Shown here piece by piece: positions 1-9,073 of a stretch of 64,000 nt of DNA. The translations under genes and the position numbers were made by a program. Source of the DNA: Chitinophagaceae bacterium. GTDB lineage: Bacteria > Bacteroidota > Bacteroidia > Chitinophagales > Chitinophagaceae. The first letter of the stretch is position 1. Every line of letters starts with the position of its first letter. The stretch is from positions 1-64,000 of the forward strand of contig CANFKC010000009.1 of NCBI GenBank assembly GCA_947447265.1, in the 5' to 3' direction. The notes under the pieces are model-generated. The model had not been told where the DNA came from, ran no database searches, and worked only from the letters and a program-made list of their open reading frames with translations.

Positions 1-1945
1 CACTGTTGCCGGTTGTCCAGGTGCCCCCTGTTGTAGCATCAGCCAGTGTTACGGTTGCACCAACACAAACTGTTGTTGGTCCGGTTATTGGTGTGATGCC
101 CGATGAAGAGTAAACCGTAAGTACTTTATTAACGGTAGTCAATCCGCATGCATTGCTTACCACATAATTAATAGTATCAACACCAGCAGTAACACCTGTT
201 ACCAGGCCACCTGTGCTCACAGTAGCGGAGCTATTGGTAGCGCTCCATGTACCACCCGCAGTTGCATCTGTAAGCAGGGTAGAAGAACCTGTACATACAA
301 AGCTTGCACCAGCTATTGCATTGACAATCGGGAAGGTGTTGACTGCTACAGAATAAGTGGCTATCGCTGTACCACAGGAAGAAGCAATCACATAGGAAAT
401 TGTCACTGTTCCTGCTCCTACACCAGTTACCACGCCGGACGTGTTTACTGTTGCTATCGCATTATTGCCGCTACTCCAGGTGCCACCTGAGGTAGTATCT
501 GTGAGCGCAATTGTAGATCCGGCGCAAACAACAGATGGGCCACTGATTGTGCCTGCCGTAGTTGGGCCCGAACCAACTGTTATAAGTTTGGTTACATCGC
601 TGGAACCACATGAATTTAACTTGGAATACGTGATGTATGAAGTACCTGCTGAAACACCAGTAACAACACCCGAGCCATTCACCGTGGCAACACTCAGGTT
701 ACTGCTTGACCATGTTCCTGATGCAGTGGTGTCTGCTTCGGTGATAGTGCCGCCTATACAAACAAATGACGGACCTGTAATTGGCCCTAAAACTGGTGGT
801 GTATTTACGGATATGGTTTGTGTCACAAATCCTGATCCACAAGAATTGGTAACGGTATAGGTAATGGTTACAGTGCCACCGGACACGCCTGTGACAACGC
901 CGGTGCTATTGACGGAGGCAACAGCAATGTTGCTGCTGGTCCATACTCCACCGGATGCAGTGTCACTTAATGTAATGGATAGGCCAACACAAACTGCAGT
1001 AGGCCCTGTAATAACACCTGCACCTGCTGAGTTCGATACGGCAATGGATTGCGTGTCAGACACAGAACCACAGGTATTGGTAACAGTATAGGATATTATT
1101 GTTGTGCCTACCGAGATTGGAATGACTGTACCGGTAGTTGTAACGGAAGCAACCCCTGGTGCGGTACTTGACCATACCCCACCTGAAGCCGTGTCTGTAA
1201 GTATTATTGAAGAACCAACACATGCGCTGTTTCTACCTATTATTACACCTGCATTCGGCAGTGGCTTTACACCTATAGTTTTGGTTGCAGTAACGGTTCC
1301 GCAAACATTCGATTTTGTATAGGTGATAATAGCCGAGCCTCTGCCCACACCAGTGACAATACCTCCGGAACTTACGGTAGCAATGGCTGTGTTGGAGCTG
1401 GTCCAGGTTCCACCCGATGCAGTATCTGTAAACGTAACGCTTGCGCCCACACAAACGGAATCGGAACCGGATATGGCACTGACGGCCGGATGCTGATTCA
1501 CCGTAACCAGCATGGTGTCGGAAACCGCTCCACAGGAACCGGTAACCGTGTATGAAATAATTGTTGTCCCAGAGCTTACCCCTGTAACAACCCCGGTACT
1601 GCTTACAGTTGCCACTCCGGTATTGCTGCTTGTCCACGTTCCACCTGTCGCAGTATCACTTAAGGTTAGGGTAGATGGAAGGCAAAGCGTGTTAGAACCG
1701 GTAATAAGCCCGGCACTTGGCGCGGCTACGACTCTGATTACTTTACGTGCAACAGAAGTTCCGCAGGACGTCGTAGTGTATTTTATAGTATCAGTGCCTA
1801 CTGCAAGTCCGAAAACTACACCGCTGCTGTTCACTGTTGCAATAGATGTAAAAGTACTTGACCAGGTTCCGCCCGATGGCGTGCCTGTCAATGTTATCGA
1901 TCCGCCGTTACATACCGTGTCTGATCCGGTAATTGTCGCGGGTAG
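1..1945. repeat. Tandem ~230-bp coding repeats (Ig-like units)
   Basis: The 3' two-thirds of the gene is built from about nine divergent tandem units. On the plus strand, recurrences of the segment encoding the xVC/ITG motif fall near 75, 310, 535, 770, 1000, 1235, 1465, 1695 and 1930. The units differ at many positions, so they look old rather than freshly amplified. Confidence 0.8.
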
Positions 1946-3097
1946 GGTATCTGAATTGACATATATATTAGGGAAGTCTAAGGTCATTACACTTGTGCCC
2001 GAGAGGGTTACAGCGGATGCACTATAACCACAGCCTGTTCCTGCCGCGTTAGGGTTAGATATGCGATCAAGTTGTGTGCTCCCTGAAACTGCCCTTAGAT
2101 AAATTTTGCTATCTGGAGCCAGCCTTAAATCGGAAAACACTGTTCCAGAAATAACAGTTGTTTTCGTTGCCCTGATTGCCGCCGCGGTGCCCGCAGTAAT
2201 ATCATATTGAGAGACTATCGAAGACCATTCCTGCGTATAGAGTTTAGTATTATCCGGAGAGAATTCCGCACCATACTGCTGGGTGGTGCTGTCAAGTACC
2301 CTGCAATTAGATACAGCACCTGTGCCAGGGTTGAAATCGAATAATTCTGTTCCCATAGCAGAGCCAACCGGATAAACCTGCGAAACAATCTGCAACCCAT
2401 TTGGCGATGCCTTAATTACTCCTAGAGAATAGGCGTTTGCACCTGTGAACGTTCCTGCTGCCGAAGTTACAGGGGCGGCAATACCAGAAGAGGTAATGCT
2501 GTAAGCAAGGAATTTAGCGCTATCATTCAAGTGTGTAATTAACCAGATATTGCAACTTGTTCCTGCAACAGCAATCATTTTTTCAGCAAGGGTATTTCTA
2601 ACCACAGTACCAATTGACGATGCAATAACATCGCCGGTTCCGCCAGCTAGTGTCATATCGACTATGCAATAGGCGAGGTGACTAAAGCCGGTGCTACCGC
2701 TATAATTCTCAAGAGAAAATACGTAGTACTGATTAGGATTGCCCAATACCGGCACAATTAATGCGCCCTGGGTAGTGCTCGATGTTGCATAAGATACTAT
2801 CGCACTTCCTGAAGGCATCACTGCTCCGGAAGCATTCCAAACTTTTGTGCCTTCCGTATAAAATAATAAAGTACCAGATGCGTTACATACAGATGCGCTT
2901 CCTTCGCCGGCATTTATGCTAGAGCTAAATGCGACCGGGCTACCAGATGTAAAATCTAAGCCAGCATTAGTACCAAAAGCCCACTTCTTATTTTGATTGG
3001 TATTATACTGAGCAGTCACAGTATATGAAGTCAAAATAAATATAGCCAAAACGCACAATGACAGGATACGGGTAGCTAGTGATAAAGTTCTTTTCAT
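1..3097 (-). CDS. Giant Ig-like (BIG_2-type) repeat surface protein, 3' end outside window
   Basis: The frame stays open from the ATG at 3097 to the window edge, over 1030 codons. An N-terminal signal peptide of about 30 residues (hydrophobic core ending TVTAQ) is followed by about 355 residues resembling the propeller-like N-terminal region of Bacteroidetes surface proteins (inference). From about residue 387 there are at least eight full repeats plus the start of a ninth, each about 76 residues. The repeat pattern is I(T/S)G..xVC, then GTW(S/T)SS, VATV, GVVTGV and ISY.V...CG, typical of bacterial Ig-like group 2 domains. It is probably secreted or surface-anchored; a T9SS sorting domain would be expected beyond the window but cannot be seen. 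An alternative ATG lies two codons upstream at 3103. Function is likely adhesion or structural; no enzyme domain is visible. Confidence 0.85.
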   Translation of the reverse strand, partial: MKRTLSLATRILSLCVLAIFILTSYTVTAQYNTNQNKKWAFGTNAGLDFTSGSPVAFSSSINAGEGSASVCNASGTLLFYTEGTKVWNASGAVMPSGSAIVSYATSSTTQGALIVPVLGNPNQYYVFSLENYSGSTGFSHLAYCIVDMTLAGGTGDVIASSIGTVVRNTLAEKMIAVAGTSCNIWLITHLNDSAKFLAYSITSSGIAAPVTSAAGTFTGANAYSLGVIKASPNGLQIVSQVYPVGSAMGTELFDFNPGTGAVSNCRVLDSTTQQYGAEFSPDNTKLYTQEWSSIVSQYDITAGTAAAIRATKTTVISGTVFSDLRLAPDSKIYLRAVSGSTQLDRISNPNAAGTGCGYSASAVTLSGTSVMTLDFPNIYVNSDTLPATITGSDTVCNGGSITLTGTPSGGTWSSTFTSIATVNSSGVVFGLAVGTDTIKYTTTSCGTSVARKVIRVVAAPSAGLITGSNTLCLPSTLTLSDTATGGTWTSSNTGVATVSSTGVVTGVSSGTTIISYTVTGSCGAVSDTMLVTVNQHPAVSAISGSDSVCVGASVTFTDTASGGTWTSSNTAIATVSSGGIVTGVGRGSAIITYTKSNVCGTVTATKTIGVKPLPNAGVIIGRNSACVGSSIILTDTASGGVWSSTAPGVASVTTTGTVIPISVGTTIISYTVTNTCGSVSDTQSIAVSNSAGAGVITGPTAVCVGLSITLSDTASGGVWTSSNIAVASVNSTGVVTGVSGGTVTITYTVTNSCGSGFVTQTISVNTPPVLGPITGPSFVCIGGTITEADTTASGTWSSSNLSVATVNGSGVVTGVSAGTSYITYSKLNSCGSSDVTKLITVGSGPTTAGTISGPSVVCAGSTIALTDTTSGGTWSSGNNAIATVNTSGVVTGVGAGTVTISYVIASSCGTAIATYSVAVNTFPIVNAIAGASFVCTGSSTLLTDATAGGTWSATNSSATVSTGGLVTGVTAGVDTINYVVSNACGLTTVNKVLTVYSSSGITPITGPTTVCVGATVTLADATTGGTWTTGNS

Positions 3098-3376
3098 AAT
3101 CATATTTTTACTTTCTCTGGTCAATTTGCAAAGAATGTGAGCGCCTAAGAGCGTGTTTGCTCCCGGGACTGACAATTTGGAGGTAAAGTACAAAATTATA
3201 TATAATAATTGCCCAAACCTGAGGCTGAATTTAAGGTTTATTTGCAGGCAATAACTTCAGATTAATAAATTGAAAGCTGACCACCATTTTCCTCCAGAAA
3301 TTAAAAAAATCATCTATTTATTTGTCGGTTTTTTAGTTATGGTTCGGGGAAATAGAATAAATTTGTTGAAAAACGA

Positions 3377-3706
3377 ATGCAGTTTTTACCTTTTACGAAA
3401 GAACAGGCGATTGATATATGTGATGATTTTGAAGATCTTATCGGAACCAAATTCAGCGCGGAAGATGCTACATTAATGAAAATTGAAAACGTTGTGGTTG
3501 GTCCTTATCATAATGATGATATTGTCATTTTTGCTGATGAATATGTCAGGACCAGAAATGTGGATGCAATGATGAAAGCATATTTTGGTGACGATTTCGA
3601 TGTTTTTGTTTTCGCTTACCCGGTTGATGACAAGGCCCAAATTTCGCGTATCGATATTCGTTCGTTTGCAGAATTAAACGGCATATTTTATAATTTTTTC
3701 AAGTAA
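3377..3706 (+). CDS. Hypothetical acidic cytoplasmic protein, 109 aa
   Basis: I do not recognise a family. The 109-residue product has no signal peptide or membrane segment and is acidic. It has an N-terminal helix-like stretch (KEQAIDICDDFEDLIG) and then alternating hydrophobic strands (VVVGPY, DIVIFAD, VFVFAYP), suggesting a small alpha/beta fold. It opens with ATG at 3377; a longer overlapping frame starting at 3270 has no protein-like composition and was discarded. It lies 44 bp upstream of the FG-GAP protein gene on the same strand, so the two could share a transcript. No function can be assigned. Confidence 0.6.
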   Translation: MQFLPFTKEQAIDICDDFEDLIGTKFSAEDATLMKIENVVVGPYHNDDIVIFADEYVRTRNVDAMMKAYFGDDFDVFVFAYPVDDKAQISRIDIRSFAELNGIFYNFFK

Positions 3707-3750
3707 TTTTCTCTCGTTGTTGATATTGGTATTTTTCAAATAGTTTCTCT

Positions 3751-6048
3751 ATGAAGCCTGTAATTTTAATTAGTGTATTTTTATTAGCCGCTTTATCTGC
3801 AAATGCTCAAATGATGTATTATCCTGATAATAGTGTCAGAGTTTTCTCAGGTAGCAAGGAATTGACGTTAGCCTGGGCAGGTGGTTTTAATAACCCTCAA
3901 TTTAGCATGGGCGACATAAATAATGATGGGCTGCAAGACCTTGTTATTTACGAACCAGGCAAAGGTGTCAAAACATTTATTAATAAAGGTGCTCCCGGCA
4001 ACCCCGATTACAGGTACTATCCACAATTTGAGAAGAATTTTGCACCCTCTTATAGCTATATGGTTCTGGCCGACTATAATCGTGATCGCATACCTGATCT
4101 TTTCGAAAGGGGGCTTGATGGCTTTGCAGTTCATAAAGGATATTATAATGCATCAAATGAACTTTGTTTTACTTTCTACCAGGATCTGTTTTACTATAAC
4201 GATCTTTCTTCGGGTGGGGGAACCAATGCATTCTGTAATCCCGGTGATATTCCCGGCATAGCGGACCTTGATAATGATGGCGACCTCGATTTCATCGCGT
4301 ACAACATTGTTGGCGGAACCATTAACTATTACAGGAATATGCAGGTGGAGAATAGTTTGCCAACGGATAGTATCCGTGTGTTTCTGCGGGACCGTTGCTG
4401 GGGTAAAGTTTACCAGGCATACTGGCGGGAACATATGCTCCACTATTCTTGTAATAATTCTGGCTTGCTAAGGGAGGCCGCTGATACCACGGGCGGCAAA
4501 AAGACCCATTCCGGCAATACGCCATGTCTTTTTGACTGGGATATGGATGGTGACTATGATTACCTGGACGGCAGCGTATCGTTTAACGAGCTGACTTTTC
4601 TTAAAAATGGTCGCATTGAACATGGCAGCGGACCAGACAGCATGGTAGCTCAGGACACCATGTGGCAAGCCGGAGGAAAGAGGGTAGTACTGCCTGTTTG
4701 GCCAACGGCTTTTAATATTGATATTGACCAGGATGGTAAAAAAGACCTGCTTATCGCGCCCAACCTTGGCGGAGCATCTGAAAATTACAAGTGCATCTGG
4801 TTCTATAAAAATCTCACTACTGCTGGTTCTCCAAACTGGCAATTTCAATCAGATTCTTTTCTTACCGATAAAACTATCGATTTGGGCACAGCTGCATTCC
4901 CTATGTTATTTGATTATAATATGGATGGTAAACCCGATTTGTTTCTTGGTTCGGACGGTTACAGGCAGGCGAGTGGCATATTAAGGAGCAGAATTTCTTA
5001 TTATAAGAATACCAGCACCAGCGGCAGTCCTTCTTTTACACTACAAACAACTGATTTCCTGAATATTGATACATTTGGCTTTCAAGGAACAGCACCTGCT
5101 TTCGGCGATATTGATAATGATGGTAAAGCTGATATGTTGATCGGCCATACTGATGGTACCCTTACTTATTATAAAAATATAGCATCTAGTGCAACCGCAC
5201 AGCCAGTCTGGCACCCGGCACAGGTTATATTGCAGGATAATGCTGGTGTTGTTATCAATGTTGACGGACATGCGGCTCCGTTTATATACGACATTGACAA
5301 AGATGGGAAAAAAGATCTGGTGATAGGCAACTTGTACGGAACGATTCAATACTACCGGAACGTAAGCACAAGTCCGGGTACCATTAGCCTCCAATTGGTT
5401 AACCTGAGCCTCGGTGGCGCCCAGGTAGACCCTACTCAATCTTTTGGTAATTACAGCACTCCATTTATAGGTAAACTTGATGCATCTGGCAGAGATTTTC
5501 TATTGATGGGTAGTAATTCAGGACAACTCTACAGGTTTGACAGCGTTGGTTGCGGTGACACCACAGTTGCTTATCCGCTGCTGAATGGTCAATATTCGTA
5601 TATCGATACATCGTTTTTACAATACAATCACGCGGGTAGCATGGCAGGCGCTTATGGGGGCTTGCGCAGCGCACCTACAGTAGGTGACGTTGATGGTGAC
5701 GGGGAGTACGAGATGATAGTGGGTGACGTAAGAGGTGGTGTTAGATTCTATAAACGTAAGCCCTATGATAATTCAGCTGTGCCGCGCGTAACGGGTGAGA
5801 GTGCTATTATTAATCTGTACCCCAACCCAGCAGCTAATTCTGTTAATGTCAGTTGGAGCGGTAATTTTCAAAGTTCAATTAAATTGTCCATCATAAATAT
5901 GCAGGGGCAGCTGGTAAGCTCGGTTGACGTGTCTTCTTCCCTCCAAACTTATTCCATACCATTGGGTGGATTGCCGGAGGGTGTTTATATCTGTATGTTA
6001 CAGAGTGGAGATAACAGATATTACCAGCGCGTTTCAGTGCTTCGATAA
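3751..6048 (+). CDS. Secreted FG-GAP/VCBS repeat protein with T9SS sorting domain
   Basis: A clear signal peptide (residues 1-20, ending SANAQ) precedes about nine calcium-binding-like loops of the form DxDxDGxxD. Examples are DINNDGLQD, DLDNDGDLD, DIDQDGKKD, DIDNDGKAD and DVDGDGEYE, spread over residues 50-680. These FG-GAP/VCBS repeats normally build an extracellular beta-propeller. The last ~75 residues (from INLYPNPAANSV to the end) are a typical type A T9SS sorting domain, so the protein should cross the outer membrane by T9SS and be surface-attached or released. The 765-residue length fits this class. Its ligand is unknown. A hairpin terminator follows at 6071. Confidence 0.92.
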   Translation: MKPVILISVFLLAALSANAQMMYYPDNSVRVFSGSKELTLAWAGGFNNPQFSMGDINNDGLQDLVIYEPGKGVKTFINKGAPGNPDYRYYPQFEKNFAPSYSYMVLADYNRDRIPDLFERGLDGFAVHKGYYNASNELCFTFYQDLFYYNDLSSGGGTNAFCNPGDIPGIADLDNDGDLDFIAYNIVGGTINYYRNMQVENSLPTDSIRVFLRDRCWGKVYQAYWREHMLHYSCNNSGLLREAADTTGGKKTHSGNTPCLFDWDMDGDYDYLDGSVSFNELTFLKNGRIEHGSGPDSMVAQDTMWQAGGKRVVLPVWPTAFNIDIDQDGKKDLLIAPNLGGASENYKCIWFYKNLTTAGSPNWQFQSDSFLTDKTIDLGTAAFPMLFDYNMDGKPDLFLGSDGYRQASGILRSRISYYKNTSTSGSPSFTLQTTDFLNIDTFGFQGTAPAFGDIDNDGKADMLIGHTDGTLTYYKNIASSATAQPVWHPAQVILQDNAGVVINVDGHAAPFIYDIDKDGKKDLVIGNLYGTIQYYRNVSTSPGTISLQLVNLSLGGAQVDPTQSFGNYSTPFIGKLDASGRDFLLMGSNSGQLYRFDSVGCGDTTVAYPLLNGQYSYIDTSFLQYNHAGSMAGAYGGLRSAPTVGDVDGDGEYEMIVGDVRGGVRFYKRKPYDNSAVPRVTGESAIINLYPNPAANSVNVSWSGNFQSSIKLSIINMQGQLVSSVDVSSSLQTYSIPLGGLPEGVYICMLQSGDNRYYQRVSVLR

Positions 6049-6070
6049 CAATTGCTTAAGATGAATTGAA

Positions 6071-6103
6071 AATGCAGTGTAATTTACATTGCATTTTTTT
6101 TGC
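6071..6103 (+). terminator. Rho-independent terminator after FG-GAP gene
   Basis: The arms AATGCAGTGTAA and TTACATTGCATT (one G-U pair) are followed by eight Ts. It lies 23 bp after the stop codon of the FG-GAP protein. Confidence 0.8.
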
Positions 6104-6634
6104 TTTATGACCAGTGGTTAAAAATGGTGTTATCCGCTAATTTAAAGTTGTTGTACTATTTCTTTTGTTCTCTTATCTTTTTTTGCGGCTATATTGGCCT
6201 TTTCGCTTTGCGTATCGTCGAAGTGCGTTCTTTAAACCGTCATTTCATGTCATTTTTGGCACAAAAAATGTTAACTGCACGATAATGTTTTGTTAAACTA
6301 AAAATAACTATTGGCATGAATTAATTATTTTGAATAAGCATTTTTTTTGATCGGGGTGATATTTATAGTTGTTTTGACCTGCTAACTATAGGTATAAAGA
6401 CTTGTTTTTCTGTTGTTTACAATAAATTTAAATTAAAACCTATAAGTATTGTGTAGTAAGGCTTTACAACACTTTTTTCTCATTTTAAGAGATGACAAAC
6501 TGTGTTTAGCTTTTTTATGCTTGCTAATGGTTTATATTTTTTTGTCATGCTAATTTTGAATTGCGCTTTGTTTTATTTACGAAAATATTAGTTAAATATA
6601 AAAATATCTAAATTATTAGCAGGGCAATGTGTTT
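6104..6634. other. AT-rich intergenic stretch, no gene seen
   Basis: About 530 bp of very AT-rich sequence with many homopolymer T runs. The only open frame (6100-6285, plus) overlaps the terminator and has no family resemblance, so I do not call it. No RNA gene or strong repeat was recognised. Confidence 0.5.
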
Positions 6635-6662
6635 TTTGAATGTTATAATCAACATACCTTTG
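6635..6662 (+). promoter_or_regulatory. Bacteroidetes-type promoter (TTTG / TAccTTTG)
   Basis: A TAccTTTG box at 6655-6662 matches the Bacteroidetes -7 consensus TAnnTTTG, with TTTG at 6635-6638 as a possible -33 element at a short 16-nt spacing. The box ends only 4 nt before the ATG at 6667, implying a leaderless or nearly leaderless mRNA. Confidence 0.65.
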
Positions 6663-6666
6663 TGCC

Positions 6667-7776
6667 ATGAGCAATTTAGCAAATCCTATTTCTCTACTCA
6701 AGCCTGAGTGGATTAATACTATCAGAACAGAAGCGGCAAATGCCGAAAAGCAAGGGAAGCTTACTAAAAAGCAGTTGGCCCTCATTTATGACCAGGAGTG
6801 GTTTAAAATGCTGGTCCCGACAACTTATGGTGGAAGGCAGCTTTCTTTACCTGATGCAATGCAGATTGAAGAAGCGCTTGCATGTGCTGACGGAAGTTTT
6901 GGCTGGTCGGTTACATTGTGTGCCGGAGCAGGTTGGTTCGGCGGATTTATGAATCCGGAATTGGCTAAAAAAGTATTTGAAACTGAAAAGGTTTGTGTTG
7001 CGGGTAGCGGTGCATCAACAGGCACGGCTGAAGTTACTTCAACCGGCTATGTGGTAAACGGCAAATGGCGCTATGCGAGTGGTTCTAACGAGGCCACAGC
7101 ATTTACAGCTAATTGCGCTGTTGTGAAAGATGGCAAACCAGTGAAGGATGAAAAAGGTAACGCAAAGATTGTTTCATTTTTGTTCAATAAAAATGAAGTT
7201 ATAGTATCATCTGATTGGAACAGCATGGGTATGGTTGCCACTGGCAGCAACTCATTCGAAGTTCGTGATATGGCTATAAGTGCAGAAAGGGCGTTCAGCG
7301 CTGGTAGCGAAGCAGTAGTAAATTCATCGTTGTACCATTATCCTTTCCTTCAGTTTGCTGAGGCTACACTGGCTATCAATTTATCAGGTATGGCATTCCA
7401 TTTCATGGAATTAGCTGGTAAAATAATTGCAGATAGCAACAATGCAGAAAAAGCTGCGCATGTTAATAGCCAGGCTTTACAGGAAACTTTTGATACGCTG
7501 ATGAACAAGCTTCAGACAGCTCGCCAGAAGTTGTATTATGCAGTAGACATGTCATGGCAGGTTTGCGCAGCTAACAAAGACATCAGCCAATCAGTATTAT
7601 ATAAAGTAAGTGCAGCTTCTTCAGTTTGTGCTAAAGTAGTACGTGATTGTGTTAATACATTGTATCCGTACTGCGGTTTACAGTCTGCTGCGAAAGATAC
7701 TGAGATCAACCGTGTTTGGAGAGATCTTCATACTGCAGGTCAGCACGCTTTGCTTGTTGGTGATGGTAGCTACTAA
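6667..7776 (+). CDS. Acyl-CoA dehydrogenase-fold flavoprotein (possible flavin-dependent monooxygenase)
   Basis: The 369-residue protein has the three-part acyl-CoA dehydrogenase fold. It has an N-terminal helical region (FKMLVPTTYGG, ADGSFGWSV), a middle beta domain (GWF..F, VNGKWRYASG, WNSMGMVATGS) and a C-terminal helical bundle ending INRVWRDLHTAGQHALL. This C-terminus and the GxWxYASG motif resemble the class D flavin monooxygenase/HpaB-HsaA-like branch (Acyl-CoA_dh_2) more than true fatty acyl-CoA dehydrogenases, and the catalytic Glu of the latter is not evident. The substrate is unknown. It is monocistronic, with its own promoter and a strong terminator at 7797. Confidence 0.8.
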   Translation: MSNLANPISLLKPEWINTIRTEAANAEKQGKLTKKQLALIYDQEWFKMLVPTTYGGRQLSLPDAMQIEEALACADGSFGWSVTLCAGAGWFGGFMNPELAKKVFETEKVCVAGSGASTGTAEVTSTGYVVNGKWRYASGSNEATAFTANCAVVKDGKPVKDEKGNAKIVSFLFNKNEVIVSSDWNSMGMVATGSNSFEVRDMAISAERAFSAGSEAVVNSSLYHYPFLQFAEATLAINLSGMAFHFMELAGKIIADSNNAEKAAHVNSQALQETFDTLMNKLQTARQKLYYAVDMSWQVCAANKDISQSVLYKVSAASSVCAKVVRDCVNTLYPYCGLQSAAKDTEINRVWRDLHTAGQHALLVGDGSY

Positions 7777-7796
7777 AAAATTAATGTTATAATTAA

Positions 7797-7831
7797 CTAA
7801 GCCCGGGAAGCGATTCCCGGGCTTAGTTTTT
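7797..7831 (+). terminator. Strong Rho-independent terminator
   Basis: A perfect 13-bp stem (CTAAGCCCGGGAA / TTCCCGGGCTTAG, loop GCGA) is followed by five Ts. It lies between the flavoprotein gene and a convergent methyltransferase pseudogene, 20 bp after the flavoprotein stop codon. Confidence 0.93.
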
Positions 7832-7852
7832 AATGTTATGACTACATTGTAT

Positions 7853-8599
7853 CTAAACGCGACCCACTTTAAGGCACAATTTCCAGTTGACTTGTTTTTG
7901 CTCTTCTTGATTTTGCCAGTAATGCTTTAGTTGATCCCGCAGTTCGGCCGTCGGGTTGAAGCCTTTGTTTTCAATAAATCGTTGTGTGGCAGACCATGTA
8001 TTCAATAGTCCAACTACATCGTCCAGGGTCATTTCCATTCCCGATGAGAAGCGAGGATTATCAATTTCATGGAATGGAAAAGGAATGGTGGTATATCCTT
8101 TTTCAACCAACCTGTTTTCTGCCTGCCAATATTCATTTACGGTCGTATCGTGGTAATAACGCACCATTTTATCAATTTCGGGCGTGATAAAAGGTATTTC
8201 ATAGGCCCAGGCAGCAATTATGCCTCCCGGCTTTAAGACTCTGCGTGCCTCTGTATAAAATGCTTCAAAATCGAACCAATGCAACGCATTGGCAATGGTG
8301 ATAATATCTGCGGAATGTGAGGCAATGGAGGTATTTTCCGCTTTCTCTACCTTGTAGGTGATTTTGTCATGGGGGAATGCATTGGCAATTTGTTGTTCGC
8401 TGGGGTCGGTTGCTACTATTGTATTAAACTAGTCGGCGAGTCCGGTAGCCGCTTGCCCATTACCCGTGCCACAATCCCATGCCAGCTCATGTTTTTCGGT
8501 TAAGGTAGCTAAGTAAGCGAATAGCTCCTCAGGATAGTGGGGGCGATAACGTGCATATATGCCCGATTGTTTCGAAAAGTTATCTTTAAATGCTGGCAT
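7853..8599 (-). pseudogene. Class I SAM methyltransferase interrupted by in-frame TAG
   Basis: Read from ATG 8599, the frame encodes an N-terminus [20 protein letters not shown] and SAM motif I (WDCGTGNGQ, residues 41-49). It meets TAG at 8429-8431 (codon 57), then continues in the same frame to 7853 with motif II (IVATDPSEQQI), the ALHWFD motif and RRVLKPGG. Without the stop it would be a normal ~248-residue methyltransferase of the UbiE/Methyltransf_11 type. The stop replaces a residue that is probably Tyr (GLAD-*-FNTIVATD); one base change from TAC or TAT would explain it. Reinitiation at internal ATG 8284 would lack the SAM site. It is either a recent pseudogene or a base error. Confidence 0.85.
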
Positions 8600-8642
8600 G
8601 TTGGTTTCCCTTTGGTGGCTTATATTCAGCCTCTATACTCAA

Positions 8643-8670
8643 TAAAAAAGGACGCCAAATGGCATCCTTT
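8643..8670 (-). terminator. Terminator of the ftsX-DUF3098 operon
   Basis: On the minus strand, AAAGGATGCC-ATTT-GGCGTCCTTTTTT forms a stem with one G-U pair and a T tail. It is about 57 bp beyond the DUF3098 stop codon and matches that transcript's direction. Confidence 0.75.
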
Positions 8671-8726
8671 AAATAGCTTATGTTTCGGCGGTTTTAACCG
8701 AAAACGATTTCAATATTATGTAGCTA

Positions 8727-9050
8727 CTATGCCACGTCGGCATTAGCTGGCTTTTTCATTATTGCATAGATTTCTATTCCAAAGCCCAAAAGCAGTACAA
8801 GTGGGGCAAGGGTAATACGCCTGAAACTGTAAATTTCTTCGTAGTTAAATTTATGTGGGTCAGGGCTTTTGCCGCCTGCCATTAATGCGAAACCAATAAG
8901 TATGAGGGCCACGCCGCCCAACATCCAGATATAATTTTCTTTGTCGAAAAGAAAAACCTGTTCAGATTTTGATGGATTTTCACCAGTCCTTGTAGTTGAA
9001 GCCGGCCTTGGGGCAACGTAGGGTTGTGATGGTTTTGTTACTGTTGACAT
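8727..9050 (-). CDS. DUF3098 membrane protein
   Basis: The 107-residue protein has a Pro/Thr-rich disordered N-terminus (~35 residues) and two transmembrane segments (YIWMLGGVALILIGFALMAGG and ITLAPLVLLLGFGIEIYAIM). The spacing motif GKSPDPHKFN-YEEIYSFRRITLAP between them is the DUF3098 signature. In many Bacteroidota this gene sits directly after ftsX, as here (23-bp gap), often followed by uppP and truB. Here the transcript ends at a terminator and those genes are absent. Its role is not established; location suggests cell division or envelope work. Confidence 0.88.
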   Translation of the reverse strand: MSTVTKPSQPYVAPRPASTTRTGENPSKSEQVFLFDKENYIWMLGGVALILIGFALMAGGKSPDPHKFNYEEIYSFRRITLAPLVLLLGFGIEIYAIMKKPANADVA

Positions 9051-9073
9051 AAGAGCAAATTTACAAAAATGAT

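Noticed and set aside
441-2027. Several Val/Thr/Pro-rich plus-strand frames opposite the Ig-repeat gene, and one minus-strand frame at 1233-1637
   Set aside because: They mirror the repeats of the real minus-strand protein in other frames and have monotonous repeat-derived composition with no independent gene signals.
6100-6285. 61-codon frame after the FG-GAP gene
   Set aside because: It starts inside the terminator T run, is AT-composition driven and resembles no protein.
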